Shown piece by piece: positions 1-9,968 of a stretch of DNA of 35,123 nucleotides. The translations under genes were made by a program, and so were the position numbers. Each line of letters opens with the position of its first letter. Positions within the stretch are counted from its first letter, which is position 1. This DNA comes from a bacterium (lineage in GTDB: Bacteria > Bacillota > Clostridia > Christensenellales > Aristaeellaceae), in contig JAQXJZ010000083.1 in assembly GCA_029009515.1 (NCBI GenBank), positions 1 through 35,123 on the forward strand, given 5' to 3'. The notes under the pieces were generated by a model. That model was not told where the DNA came from and made no database searches. It saw only the letters and a list, made by a program, of their open reading frames with translations.

Positions 1-41
1 ATCCGTTGACGGGCTTGGGCTTCTTGTGTTATTCTGTCCAT
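1..41 (-). CDS. 5' end of an unidentified gene (runs off the left edge)
   Basis: Only the first 13 codons lie in the window, reading MDRITQEAQARQR. The start is chosen because a GGAGG ribosome binding site sits 8 bases upstream of the ATG, and an extended -10 promoter lies about 40 bases further up. The gene is transcribed in the same direction as thrS and follows it after the thrS terminator, but has its own promoter. Too little is visible to name a product; the fragment is hydrophilic with no sign of a signal peptide. Confidence 0.55.
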   Translation of the reverse strand, partial: MDRITQEAQARQR

Positions 42-80
42 GCAGAGAGCCTCCTCGTGGTTGTGTGTTGTCGCAAACTC

Positions 81-109
81 ATTATACCACTTGGCTCTCT
101 GTTTTTCTT
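81..109 (-). promoter_or_regulatory. Extended -10 promoter for the left-edge gene
   Basis: On the minus strand a perfect TATAAT (81-86) is preceded by TGG, giving an extended -10 element. The -35 position (104-109, AAGAAA) is poor, as is usual for extended -10 promoters. It lies correctly spaced from the GGAGG and ATG of the gene leaving the window. Confidence 0.55.
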
Positions 110-182
110 TGTTTATGTTACCGATCTATTGTACCTCAACACCAACATGATCGGAACTGCAAAGAAAAAGAGCAGAATGGCC

Positions 183-221
183 AAAAAAGCCCGCTGCAGG
201 CAGATGGCGCTGCAGCGGGCC
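183..221 (-). terminator. Intrinsic terminator of thrS
   Basis: On the minus strand the palindrome GCCCGCTGCAG / CTGCAGCGGGC (189-220) is followed by a run of six T. It begins about 15 bases after the thrS stop codon. Confidence 0.85.
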
Positions 222-235
222 TTTGGGAAAACAGA

Positions 236-2143
<1,908 letters not shown>

Positions 2144-2186
2144 GGTTGAGGTCTCCTTTCCAATTTTCCGGTTTGTTCGGGGACAG

Positions 2187-2225
2187 AAAAACGCCCGCCC
2201 CCACAGCTTTGTGCGGGGACGGGCG
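2187..2225 (-). terminator. T-box leader terminator (attenuator)
   Basis: On the minus strand, CGCCCGTCCCCGCAC pairs with GTGGGGGCGGGCG around a 6-base loop, followed by five T. It sits directly after the T-box core and before the thrS ribosome binding site, as expected for the competing terminator. Confidence 0.9.
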
Positions 2226-2431
2226 ATGATTGCTTCGCTCGTGGTTCCACCCTGCTTGGAAGCATGTCCGTTATGCCGGCGCTTCCACTCATTTGAGCGC
2301 TGTAACGCGCGCCGCGCGTCGCCGTCGGCAGGTGGTGTCCATGCTTCTCATGCATCCGCCGCTTGCAGCCAAAGGCGGCGATCTCTGAAAAATGCTGTTG
2401 GAAGCCGGCGCGTCCTGCGTCATACGGGAAT
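2187..2431 (-). promoter_or_regulatory. T-box riboswitch in the thrS leader
   Basis: The minus-strand leader carries the T-box core AGCAGGGTGGAACCAC (2241-2256), the sequence that pairs with the uncharged tRNA acceptor end. Upstream of it lie a GGAAGC...GCTTCC stem and a structured region with AGAGA and a GACACCACC stretch that could hold the ACC threonine specifier codon. Downstream is a strong intrinsic terminator. In this family uncharged cognate tRNA stabilises an antiterminator, so thrS is expressed when threonine is short. The tRNA-Thr(GGU) at 22824-22899 would match an ACC specifier. The T-box and terminator are clear; the specifier position is inferred. Confidence 0.9.
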
Positions 2432-2437
2432 GAACAC

Positions 2438-2466
2438 AGTATAGCCTTTGGCGCTTTTCTTGTCAA
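2438..2466 (-). promoter_or_regulatory. thrS promoter
   Basis: Minus strand: consensus TTGACA (2461-2466), 17-base spacer, TATACT (2438-2443). The predicted transcript starts near 2431, giving a leader of about 290 bases that contains the T-box. In the other direction the 170 bases before the htrA gene show no equally clear promoter. Confidence 0.9.
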
Positions 2467-2636
2467 GCAAAAGATGGCGCGGATGAATGATTGCCCGTTT
2501 CGGCATCCTACTGCCCGGGTAAATATGAACAGACGGGTTTCCATGTTAGAAGTTTTTCCAAAATATATTCAACACTCGTTCATAATCCAGACAAAATTAC
2601 GTGATAAGATAGGTGCCGTAAAAGGAGGTTGATCCC

Positions 2637-3920
2637 ATGAAGAACATCAAGAAGAATCTTTTCGGTTACGTTGCAGTATTCATGGCGCTGACCATGATCG
2701 TTACCACCGGCCTTGCTTTTATCCACCAGAACACCACGGCGGAAGCGGAGGCTGTTACCCTCACCGAGAACGCCACCATCGTCACCAGCCCCTTCACCGC
2801 CGCTGTGCAGAAGGTGCACGGCAGCGTGGTGGGCGTGAACAACTACACCATGCAGATGACCAGCAACTCCTACCCCTACGGCGGCGGCAGCTTTGGCTTC
2901 GGCTTTGGCTTCCCCTTCGGCTTCAGCAGCCCCTACGGCAACCCCTACAACGATAAGGAAGCCGAGAGCAAGGAAGTGCTGCAGGGCAGCGGCAGCGGCG
3001 TTGTGGTGGCCAAGGGCTACGTGCTGACCAACTACCACGTCATCGAGGACGCCAGCCGTCTGGAAGTGGCCGTGAACGAAAACACCTACCCCGCCCAGCT
3101 GATGGGCACCGACGAAGCCAAGGACCTGGCCGTGCTCTACGTGGAAGGCCTGGAGATTGAGCCCGTAGTGCTCGGCGACAGCGACGTGCTGCAGATTGGC
3201 GACTGGGCCATCTGCATCGGCAACCCGCTGGGCTTCACCGGCACCACCACGGTGGGCGTCATCTCCGCCCTCAACCGTGAGGTGAGCGGCAACGCCACCG
3301 ACGCCTACGGCAAGCGCACCACCAACGTGATGATCCAGACCGACGCGGCCATCAACGCCGGCAACTCCGGCGGCGGCATGTTCAACGTGGCGGGCGAGCT
3401 GATTGGCATCCCCAGCCTGAAGTACTCCAGCTCCTCCTACTCCGGCGCCAGCATTGAGGGCATCGGCATGGCCATCCCGGTCAACGTTGCCAAGCCCCTC
3501 ATCCAGGATGTGCTGGACGGCAAGGGTAATGTGCAGTCCACTCCTGCCCAGCAGTCCATCGTGTCCGGCAACAAGCCCCGCATCGGCGTGACCGTCAGCA
3601 ACCTCAACACCAGCCACTACTTCGTCACCCAGGGCCTCATCCCCACCGGCGCCTACATTGCCGAGGTGGAAGAGGGCGCGCCCGCTGACGTGGCCGGCAT
3701 CGAGGCCGGCGACATCGTGGTGGAGATCGACGGCAACATCATCACCAACACCACCCAGATGACCGGCTACCTGCAGAGCAAGCAGGCCGGCGACGTGGTG
3801 CAGATGAAGGTGTACCGCGTGGACGGCGGTCTGCAGAACGTGCAGGGCAGCGACCTGCCCGACGGCGAGTATCTGGACTTTGAAGTCACCCTCGCCCTGC
3901 TGGACGACATTCAGCAGTAA
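2637..3920 (+). CDS. HtrA/DegP-type trypsin-like serine protease with PDZ domain
   Basis: Membrane-anchored extracytoplasmic protease/chaperone for misfolded or damaged surface proteins. An N-terminal hydrophobic segment (about 9-29) acts as signal anchor. A Gly/Phe/Tyr-rich low-complexity stretch (about 78-104) precedes the protease domain, which shows the triad H134 (TNYHVIED), D163 (AKDLAVL) and S244 (GNSGGGMF). One PDZ domain follows (about 325-395), with YIAEVEEGAPADVAGIEAGD typical of the peptide-binding region. At 427 residues it matches single-PDZ HtrA proteins. The start is supported by AAAGGAGG ending 8 bases before the ATG. It is monocistronic, diverging from thrS and ending at a strong terminator. 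The low-complexity linker is longer and more aromatic than usual. Confidence 0.93.
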   Translation: MKNIKKNLFGYVAVFMALTMIVTTGLAFIHQNTTAEAEAVTLTENATIVTSPFTAAVQKVHGSVVGVNNYTMQMTSNSYPYGGGSFGFGFGFPFGFSSPYGNPYNDKEAESKEVLQGSGSGVVVAKGYVLTNYHVIEDASRLEVAVNENTYPAQLMGTDEAKDLAVLYVEGLEIEPVVLGDSDVLQIGDWAICIGNPLGFTGTTTVGVISALNREVSGNATDAYGKRTTNVMIQTDAAINAGNSGGGMFNVAGELIGIPSLKYSSSSYSGASIEGIGMAIPVNVAKPLIQDVLDGKGNVQSTPAQQSIVSGNKPRIGVTVSNLNTSHYFVTQGLIPTGAYIAEVEEGAPADVAGIEAGDIVVEIDGNIITNTTQMTGYLQSKQAGDVVQMKVYRVDGGLQNVQGSDLPDGEYLDFEVTLALLDDIQQ

Positions 3921-3935
3921 CAACTGATTTTCCCG

Positions 3936-3967
3936 GAACCGCTCCCTCATCGGGAGCGGTTCTTTTT
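3936..3967 (+). terminator. Intrinsic terminator after the htrA-type gene
   Basis: GAACCGCTCCC / GGGAGCGGTTC with a 5-base loop, followed by TTTTT, beginning 15 bases after the stop codon. Confidence 0.92.
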
Positions 3968-3971
3968 GTCG

Positions 3972-4000
3972 TTGACATCTGCGCCGTAAGAAGATATCAT
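3972..4000 (+). promoter_or_regulatory. Promoter of the MFS-GDPD-acyltransferase operon
   Basis: TTGACA (3972-3977), 17-base spacer, TATCAT (3995-4000), directly after the preceding terminator and 50 bases before the first start codon. Confidence 0.85.
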
Positions 4001-4049
4001 CATTGTTTGGAGACCTTTTCTCCCATAACTTTTGACGGAGGACATCCCC

Positions 4050-5363
4050 ATGAAGCTCAACACGAAGCGCACCATTCTGGTGGGTCTGGCGTTTCTGTCC
4101 ATCTGCGCCTTCTGGCAGGCGTATGACAACGTGGTTCCGCTGATCCTGAAAAACACCTTTGATATTCCCGATGACGTGGCCGGCATCATCATGGCGCTGG
4201 ACAACATGCTGGCGCTGTTCCTGCTGCCCTTCTTCGGCAAGATTTCGGACAACTGCCACACCCCCATCGGCAAGCGCATGCCCTTCATTCTGGGCGGCAC
4301 CGCCTGCGCCGTTGTGCTGATGAACCTGCTGCCCTTTGCCGATAACACCTGCAACCTGGTGCTCTTCATTACGGCGCTGGGCCTGCTGCTCATCGCCATG
4401 GGCACCTACCGTTCCCCCGCCGTGGCCCTCATGCCTGACGTCACCCCCAAGCCCCTGCGCAGCAAGGGCAACGCCATCATCAACCTGATGGGCGCGTTGG
4501 GCGGCGTGTTCACGCTGGCCATGGTGAGCCTGCTGGTGACCAAGGACGCTGCCGGCAAGGAGAACTACACCGCGCTGTTCTTTGCCGTATCCGCGCTGAT
4601 GGTGGTTTCCGTCGTGGTGCTGCTGCTGACCATCCGCGAAAACAAGCTGGCCGCCGAGAACACCCGCATCAATGCTGAGCTGGAAAAGGACGAGCCCAAG
4701 GAGCCCGAACAGCCCGACGCCAAGGCCGCCGGCGGCTTCAAGGCCCTGCCTGCCGACCTGCGCCGCAGCCTCATCCTCATCCTGTGCTCCGTCAGTCTGT
4801 GGTTCATGGGCTACAACGCCGTGACCACCGCCTTCACCAAGTACATGAGCGTGCAGTGGGGCTACGATATCAAGGCCGCTTCCCAGTGCCTGATGGTGGC
4901 CACCGTGGCTGCCGTGATCAGCTACATCCCCATCGGCTCCCTGTCCGCCCGCTTCGGCCGCAAGCGCATGATCCAGTGCGGCGTGGCTGTGCTGGCCTCC
5001 AGCTTTGCCGCGGCGGCGCTGTTCACCACCTTCCATCCGCTGGCCTATGTCATCTTTGCGCTGGTGGGCATTTCCTGGAGCATGATCAACGTCAACTCCT
5101 ATCCCATGGTGGTGGAGATCTCCAAGTCCAGCGAAGTGGGCAAGTTTACCGGCTACTACTACACCTTCTCCATGGCTGCGCAGATTGCCACGCCCATCCT
5201 GAGCGGCTGGCTGCTGGAGCATGTGGGCTATGCCACGCTGTTCCCCTACGCCGCCCTCATGGTGGCCGCTTCCTTCGTGACCATCAGCCTCACCCGTCAC
5301 GGCGACAACCGCCCCGACAAGCCTGCCAGCCGTCTGGAAGCCTTTGACGCAGGAGATGACTGA
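4050..5363 (+). CDS. Major facilitator superfamily transporter, sugar-type (GPH/SLC45-like)
   Basis: A 437-residue polytopic membrane protein with about 12 hydrophobic segments split by a charged central loop (about residues 200-235, rich in Glu, Asp and Lys). The first cytoplasmic loop reads GKISDNCHTPIGKRMPFI, which resembles the D-x-GKRMPF signature of glycoside:cation symporters and SLC45-type sucrose carriers, so uptake of a sugar or glycoside with a cation is the best guess; the substrate is unknown. The ATG at 4050 is preferred over an in-frame TTG 18 bases upstream because the TTG lies at the edge of the GGAGGA ribosome binding site itself. The stop codon is followed after two bases by the next start, so the three genes to 7188 form one operon. 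Confidence 0.82.
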   Translation: MKLNTKRTILVGLAFLSICAFWQAYDNVVPLILKNTFDIPDDVAGIIMALDNMLALFLLPFFGKISDNCHTPIGKRMPFILGGTACAVVLMNLLPFADNTCNLVLFITALGLLLIAMGTYRSPAVALMPDVTPKPLRSKGNAIINLMGALGGVFTLAMVSLLVTKDAAGKENYTALFFAVSALMVVSVVVLLLTIRENKLAAENTRINAELEKDEPKEPEQPDAKAAGGFKALPADLRRSLILILCSVSLWFMGYNAVTTAFTKYMSVQWGYDIKAASQCLMVATVAAVISYIPIGSLSARFGRKRMIQCGVAVLASSFAAAALFTTFHPLAYVIFALVGISWSMINVNSYPMVVEISKSSEVGKFTGYYYTFSMAAQIATPILSGWLLEHVGYATLFPYAALMVAASFVTISLTRHGDNRPDKPASRLEAFDAGDD

Positions 5364-5365
5364 CG

Positions 5366-6178
5366 ATGTGGATTGTGATCATTCTGCTTGTTCTCATCGC
5401 GGCGTATCTGTTTTTGATCGCTCCTGACAAAAACAGCCCCGATACCGCTCACCTGAACGGCTGGCTGTACGCGCACCGCGGACTGCATGATGGCAACGTG
5501 AACGTGCCGGAAAACAGCATGGAAGCCTTCCGCCTTGCGGTGGAAAAGGGCTGCGGCATGGAGCTGGACGTGCAGCTGACCCGCGACGGCCAGCTGGTGG
5601 TGCATCACGACGGCAGCCTCAAGCGCGTGTGCGGCGTGGACAAAAACCTGCGCGACGTGGACTTTGCCGACCTGCCCCTTCTGCCCGACGGCAGCCGCAT
5701 TCCCCTCTTCTCCGAAGTGCTGGCCATGGTGGACGGCCGCGCGCCCATCATCGTGGAAGTGAAGCACTACGGCGGCGCGGCGAAGGTGGCCAAAGCGGCG
5801 CACGAGGTGCTCAAGGGCTACAGCGGCCCGTACTGCGTGGAATCCTTCGATCCCACGGCCATGCACTATTTCCGCAAAAACGCCCCTGAAATCGTGCGCG
5901 GCCAGCTGGCCTCCGGCGGCGAGTGGAACAAGAAGGAGCTCAACTACGTCTCCTACTTTGCCCTCAAGCATCTGCTGGTGAACGTGCTCAGCCGTCCGCA
6001 CTTTGTGGCCTATTCCGTCCCCACCGACAAAGTGCTCTCCGTGTGGCTGATGAAGCGTGTTTTCAAGCCTCATCTGGCCTGCTGGACGGTGCGCTCTCAG
6101 GAAGTGCTGGACTACAGCCGCAAGCAGGGCTACGAATACCCCATCTTTGAACTCTTCACGCCCAAGGAGCACGCATGA
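5366..6178 (+). CDS. Glycerophosphodiester phosphodiesterase (GDPD), membrane-anchored
   Basis: Hydrolyses glycerophosphodiesters to glycerol-3-phosphate and an alcohol; in Gram-positives some members also act on lipid or teichoic-acid-type polymers. The 270-residue protein starts with a hydrophobic anchor (about 2-18), followed by the GDPD barrel: H37-R38 (AHRG), E49-N50 (PEN), the metal ligands E66 and D68 (MELDVQLT), and the second histidine H81 (VVHHDGSL). The later EVKHYG and VESFD segments also fit the family. It begins two bases after the MFS stop, with GGAG within the end of that gene, and its own stop overlaps the next start by four bases (ATGA). This indicates translational coupling with the acyltransferase and a shared role, perhaps in membrane lipid or envelope polymer turnover. 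Confidence 0.9.
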   Translation: MWIVIILLVLIAAYLFLIAPDKNSPDTAHLNGWLYAHRGLHDGNVNVPENSMEAFRLAVEKGCGMELDVQLTRDGQLVVHHDGSLKRVCGVDKNLRDVDFADLPLLPDGSRIPLFSEVLAMVDGRAPIIVEVKHYGGAAKVAKAAHEVLKGYSGPYCVESFDPTAMHYFRKNAPEIVRGQLASGGEWNKKELNYVSYFALKHLLVNVLSRPHFVAYSVPTDKVLSVWLMKRVFKPHLACWTVRSQEVLDYSRKQGYEYPIFELFTPKEHA

Positions 6179-7188
6179 AGCCCGAAATCTCCCGCAAGCT
6201 GTGCTGCCTGCAGTTTGTGTGCGCGCTGATGATCATCACGCTGCACACGGCGCTGCCCGGCAGCTTTGACCGCAATCTGCCCCAGTGGGCGCTGACGGTC
6301 AACCTGTACTGGCGCTATCTGGCCGATGCAGCCATCTCCACGTTCTTTTTCCTCTCCGCCTATCTGTGCTACCGCAGAGCGGATGAGCGGAACTACTGGA
6401 AGCTGCTGCTTGGCAAGCTGCGCACGCTCATCCTGCCGTATCTTCTGTGGAGCGCGCTGTTTTATGCGCACAGCCTGTTCCGGGAGTATCTGGTGTGGGG
6501 CACCATCATGCAGCCCACCGACGCGCGGACGGTGTTCCGCCGCATTACCTACGATTCGGCGCTGCCGGTGCTGTGGTACATCCGCACGCTGCTGGGGCTG
6601 ATTGTGCTGTTCCCGGTCATCCGCTGGTGCGTGCAGAAGAAATGGCCTGCGCGGGTGGGCGGGGGGATCTGCCTCATTCTGGTGTGCATCCCGCAGCTGG
6701 CCATCCATTACTCCACCATGGTGTACTGGGCGCCGGTGTATGTGCTGGGCGCGTACATCGGCTACTGGCACAAGGACCGCTTCGAAAGCATACCGGACGG
6801 CACGAACCGCTGGAAGTATCCGCTGGCTGCCGCGCTGCTGGTGGGCACATGCCTGCTGCGGCACAGCGGCCATCAGCTGCACTACCTGTTCTGGATTCCC
6901 GCTCCGCTGCTGCTGTGGGTGCTGGCGGATGGATGCTGCCGCCTGCGCAAGCTGCCGTGGTGGGTGGACACGTCGTTCTACCTGTACTGCTGCCATCTGC
7001 TGATGGAGCCGTACGCGGTCAAGCTGTACCAGAAGGTGCTGGGCACCGGAACCGCCTCGTTTGTGATGGCCGGGCTGGGGCTGCCGCTTTTGTGCGCGGC
7101 GCTGTGCCTGATTGGCGCGTGGATTGTGCGGCTGATCTGCCCGTGGGTGTACGCCGTATTTACGGGACTGAGACCGGAAAGAAGATAA
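6175..7188 (+). CDS. Acyltransferase 3 family membrane protein
   Basis: A 337-residue integral membrane protein with about ten hydrophobic helices. The N-terminal helix pattern LQFVCALMIITLHTALPG carries the conserved histidine (H23) of acyltransferase 3 proteins, which transfer acetyl or other acyl groups to sugars of exported polysaccharides, lipids or peptidoglycan. Later segments such as the VLWYIRTLLGLIVLFPVIR and LYCCHLLMEPY regions match the usual family layout. It overlaps the GDPD gene by four bases and ends the operon just before a bidirectional-looking terminator. The acceptor molecule cannot be read from sequence; the GDPD neighbour suggests a surface glycolipid or polymer. Confidence 0.8.
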   Translation: MKPEISRKLCCLQFVCALMIITLHTALPGSFDRNLPQWALTVNLYWRYLADAAISTFFFLSAYLCYRRADERNYWKLLLGKLRTLILPYLLWSALFYAHSLFREYLVWGTIMQPTDARTVFRRITYDSALPVLWYIRTLLGLIVLFPVIRWCVQKKWPARVGGGICLILVCIPQLAIHYSTMVYWAPVYVLGAYIGYWHKDRFESIPDGTNRWKYPLAAALLVGTCLLRHSGHQLHYLFWIPAPLLLWVLADGCCRLRKLPWWVDTSFYLYCCHLLMEPYAVKLYQKVLGTGTASFVMAGLGLPLLCAALCLIGAWIVRLICPWVYAVFTGLRPERR

Positions 7189-7195
7189 TGGATTA

Positions 7196-7239
7196 CAAAA
7201 AGCAAGCCTGCTGCCGATGCGCAGCAGGCTTGCTTTTTG
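7196..7239 (+). terminator. Intrinsic terminator after the acyltransferase gene
   Basis: AGCAAGCCTGCTGC / GCAGCAGGCTTGCT with a 6-base loop, preceded by A5 and followed by T5, eight bases after the stop. The symmetric A and T runs mean it could also stop transcription from the minus strand. Confidence 0.92.
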
Positions 7240-7445
7240 TAAAATGAAGAAATGAAGGAATGAAGTCGCTTCGCTAATTGGAAGTGATGTGCGGAGACAA
7301 AGGGGACTTGTTTTTTGGAGCTTGGGGTGAGAGGGGGATGAGAGTGGTGGTTGAGTTGGCGAGGAACTGGCCACCTCATCACCCGCTACGCGGGAGCTTC
7401 CCCTCAATACCAGCCTGTTAGGTCACACAAGACAGGTACCCCTTT
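7240..7445. other. Intergenic stretch without a gene
   Basis: No supportable gene. It contains a short palindrome at 7382-7394 (CCCGCTACGCGGG) flanked by CACCTCATCA and GAGCTTCCCCTCAA, which has the look of a second kind of intergenic repeat unit, but no other copy exists in this window to confirm that. A purine-rich, G-rich tract lies at 7317-7360. Confidence 0.5.
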
Positions 7446-7600
7446 GCACTCAAGCGAGCCGCGGCTCCTTCCGAGGAGCGGCGGTCTTCAATGCAGCCCT
7501 AAACATACACACACCGCGCATCTTTCAGGTGCGCGGTGTGCGGGGTGCAGGGGGCTCAGCCCCCTGCCGGGATCCAAGGGCAGAGCCCTTGGCGTCCCCC
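7446..7600 (-). repeat. Modular intergenic repeat, copy 1 (minus orientation)
   Basis: Read on the minus strand it holds, in order: a CCAAGGGC...GCCCTTGG palindrome (7574-7592), the CAGGGGG-CTGAG-CCCCCTG palindrome followed by CACCCC (module A, 7543-7566), a private hairpin (7510-7541), the link GTATGTTTAGGGCTGCA (7492-7508), and module B (7446-7490), a hairpin framed by AAGACCGCCG and CGGCTCGCTTGAGTGCA. Modules A and B and the link recur at 30500-30611, and parts at 31567-31668 and 35008-35123. It occupies the space between a convergent gene pair and could form several hairpins in RNA. Confidence 0.85.
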
Positions 7601-7604
7601 CTCG

Positions 7605-9932
7605 TCACACCACAATCGTATAAATCTCTCCACCCTCCATCTCGAAGTAGATGGGCTGGGAGTAGGCGTAGTTGTTCTGAGCGTCCCACATTTCGAACAT
7701 CAGGCCGTACACGCCGTCAGGCAGGACGGATTCTTCGAAGGTGAGGGAATCGGTGATGACGATGTCGTCCATGGCGTAGGGTTCAAATTCCGCGCTGTCG
7801 TCGTCCAGTGGAGAGGCATACCAGATGGGGCAGATGACGTCGCCGTTGCGCAGGAGGCGCATGTCCTTGTAGGCCATGCCGCCGGCTTCCAGGCCCTGGC
7901 GTGCGCCCAGGATCTGCCAGTTTTCGCTGACGAAGTCGTAGGCCACCTGCAGGTGGCACTCCTCGTTGTTGAGCAGCACCGGCACGGAGTACAGGTTGTA
8001 GTCCCCGCCTTCAAAGCTCAGCTCCATGTACACCAGCTGGCCGTTCAGGCTGCCCCACACGCCGCGGAAGTTGTCGCGGAACACGCCCTCTTCCCAGCTG
8101 CCTTCCATGTCGTTGTCAGTACCGAGGATCATCATCATGTCCTCGTCGTAGTCGATCCAGAACAGCTGGAAGCCGATGCCGGAGAGCAGTTCATCCGCCT
8201 GCGGGCCAAGGTTGAGGCAGGCGTTGCCGTCCTCGTCCACGGTGAGGGCCATGCCGTCCCAGTCGGTATCGGCCAGGGTTTCAAACACCACAGGCTCCAC
8301 GGGCTGGGTGTGACCCTGCTGCAGGATGGCCTGCGCCTGCTCGGTCATCTGGCCGGTGAGGCCGTAGTAGTAATACTGGGCAAAGGCGTCGCCCACGCCC
8401 TGCTGGGCGTACTGGTTGAGATCCTTGATGCTGCCGCTGTAGCTGTAATAGGCGGACAGGCCGGTGGCCTCGGTGCGGTAGGAGCCGTTGACGCGGTAGA
8501 GCACGCAGTTGTTCAGCCCGTCGATGACGCCCTTGGCAGAGGGCAGCATGTCGGCGGTGAGACGGGCCAGATGGCCAAGGTCCACCATGTTGGTGTAGCC
8601 CTGCTCACGGGTGTTGCCGCCGTAGTTTTCACTGCGGGCAGCGGCGCGGGCAAAGCGGGCGTAGAAGCCCTTGTCGGTGGCAGCGGCGCGCAGCGCCTCC
8701 TGACCGAATGCCTCGTAGGCCTTCACCAGCGGGCTGAGGCGGGTGAGATCGGTGACGGAAAGTGTGATGTTGCCCTGCACGCGGGACGCCTTGCAGGCCT
8801 CGCCGTAGCTGTCGCAGATCACCTGACCCAGCTTTGCGCCGCTGATGCCGGGGTTCCTGGCGATGGCGGAGAACATGGCGCTGTAATCCCAGCCGGTGCC
8901 GGGCTCGGTCTCCTCGGAGGCCACCAGATAACGGCCCATACCGCTGAAGATGTGCGCCACGTCGATGGTGGCCATCAGGCAGGTATCAAAGCCGATCATT
9001 TCAAAGGGCGGCTTCTTTTCATTGCGGTCAAACACGGTGTCAAACGCGGCCTTCATCTCGCCCAGGTTGAGCGCATCGGAGCCGTAACGCTCGTCGAACG
9101 CCGCGCCCGCCACCGATCCGCCGCCATGGTTCCAGAAGATCACAGCGCGCTTGTCCGCCTTGAAGTTGCGGTTGCAGAAATTCAGGAAGGAAGCCAGCGT
9201 TTCCATCTTGCCCATGTTGGCGGCGGGGCGCTCCTCGATGAGCTTGAATTCGCCGCCCTGATACAGCCAGCGCTGCTGACGGTCCGCCTTCATGGTGCTG
9301 TTCTTCCACTGGCGCGCGCCGCCGGTTTCGATGACGACGCTCACATTGTCCGGCAGCCTGGTGCTGAGCATTTCGTTCAGGTCCTTCGTGGCCAGACCGC
9401 CGCGGGTTTCCAGATCGCTGCCGCACAGGTACCAGTAGATGGCCCAGGTGGTGTCATCGCCGGTGGACTTGGGCATGGACAGGTTGGGGTTGCTCCACGC
9501 GGTCACATCGCCGGCAGAACCGCCAAACCAGCTGTAGTTGCTGTCCAGGCCATAGCCGAACAGGGAGCTGAGCGCGGAGGAGCCCATGGAGCCGAACAGA
9601 TCGCCGTAGCTGCCGGTGGTTCCCGTGCTTCCGTAGGGATCGCTGCCCCAGCTGTAGCTGTTCTCAGAGCCGTAGGAGCCGCCGCCCATCAGCGCGCCCA
9701 GCAGCGAATCCAGATCGCTGCTGCTGTCGTCGTACTGCCACGCGAAGTCGTCCTCCGTCAGCAGTCCGCCGAAGATGTCCATCAGGCCGGACAGATCGGA
9801 GCCATAGCTGTCCTCCGTGCCATCATCATAGGAGGAACCGCCGAACAGGCTGTCCATCCACGAGGTTGCACCGGCCAGCACAGGCGTGAACGCCAGCAGG
9901 CAGGAAAGAACCACGGAAAGCCATTTTTTCAT
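7605..9932 (-). CDS. Secreted clostripain-family (C11) cysteine peptidase
   Basis: A 775-residue exported protein. A signal peptide (about 1-22, ending near VLAGA) is followed by a long Gly/Ser/Tyr/Asp-rich region of low complexity (about 25-150). The C11 domain then shows YLCGSDLE, VIETGGARQW, the catalytic histidine H269 in FWNHGGG and the catalytic cysteine C318 in GFDTCLM, followed by VASEETEPGTGW, typical of clostripain relatives that cut after basic residues. A large beta-rich C-terminal region of unknown role follows. The start at 9932 is chosen because AGGGAG lies nine bases upstream and the signal peptide begins there, not 24 bases earlier. It is the last gene of the minus-strand unit with the GH67 enzyme and DUF6020-like protein. 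No LPXTG motif or C-terminal membrane segment is seen, so it is probably released. Confidence 0.88.
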   Translation of the reverse strand: MKKWLSVVLSCLLAFTPVLAGATSWMDSLFGGSSYDDGTEDSYGSDLSGLMDIFGGLLTEDDFAWQYDDSSSDLDSLLGALMGGGSYGSENSYSWGSDPYGSTGTTGSYGDLFGSMGSSALSSLFGYGLDSNYSWFGGSAGDVTAWSNPNLSMPKSTGDDTTWAIYWYLCGSDLETRGGLATKDLNEMLSTRLPDNVSVVIETGGARQWKNSTMKADRQQRWLYQGGEFKLIEERPAANMGKMETLASFLNFCNRNFKADKRAVIFWNHGGGSVAGAAFDERYGSDALNLGEMKAAFDTVFDRNEKKPPFEMIGFDTCLMATIDVAHIFSGMGRYLVASEETEPGTGWDYSAMFSAIARNPGISGAKLGQVICDSYGEACKASRVQGNITLSVTDLTRLSPLVKAYEAFGQEALRAAATDKGFYARFARAAARSENYGGNTREQGYTNMVDLGHLARLTADMLPSAKGVIDGLNNCVLYRVNGSYRTEATGLSAYYSYSGSIKDLNQYAQQGVGDAFAQYYYYGLTGQMTEQAQAILQQGHTQPVEPVVFETLADTDWDGMALTVDEDGNACLNLGPQADELLSGIGFQLFWIDYDEDMMMILGTDNDMEGSWEEGVFRDNFRGVWGSLNGQLVYMELSFEGGDYNLYSVPVLLNNEECHLQVAYDFVSENWQILGARQGLEAGGMAYKDMRLLRNGDVICPIWYASPLDDDSAEFEPYAMDDIVITDSLTFEESVLPDGVYGLMFEMWDAQNNYAYSQPIYFEMEGGEIYTIVV

Positions 9933-9968
9933 AGAAGATCGCTCCCTATTGATCAAATCTGTTTGGCG

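Noticed and set aside
2467-2636. Promoter of the htrA-type gene
   Set aside because: TTCATA, CATAAT and TAAGAT-like strings occur before the gene, but no pair has acceptable spacing, so no promoter is reported.
7446-7600. Clustered palindromes considered as a CRISPR array or rho-independent terminator series
   Set aside because: There are no regularly spaced direct repeats with unique spacers, no cas genes, and no T-runs after the stems; shared modules with distant copies show it is an interspersed repeat.
7605-9932. Gly/Ser/Tyr/Asp-rich N-terminal region of the C11 peptidase as a tandem repeat array
   Set aside because: The composition is biased, but no unit of fixed length repeats; it is better described as a low-complexity stretch.
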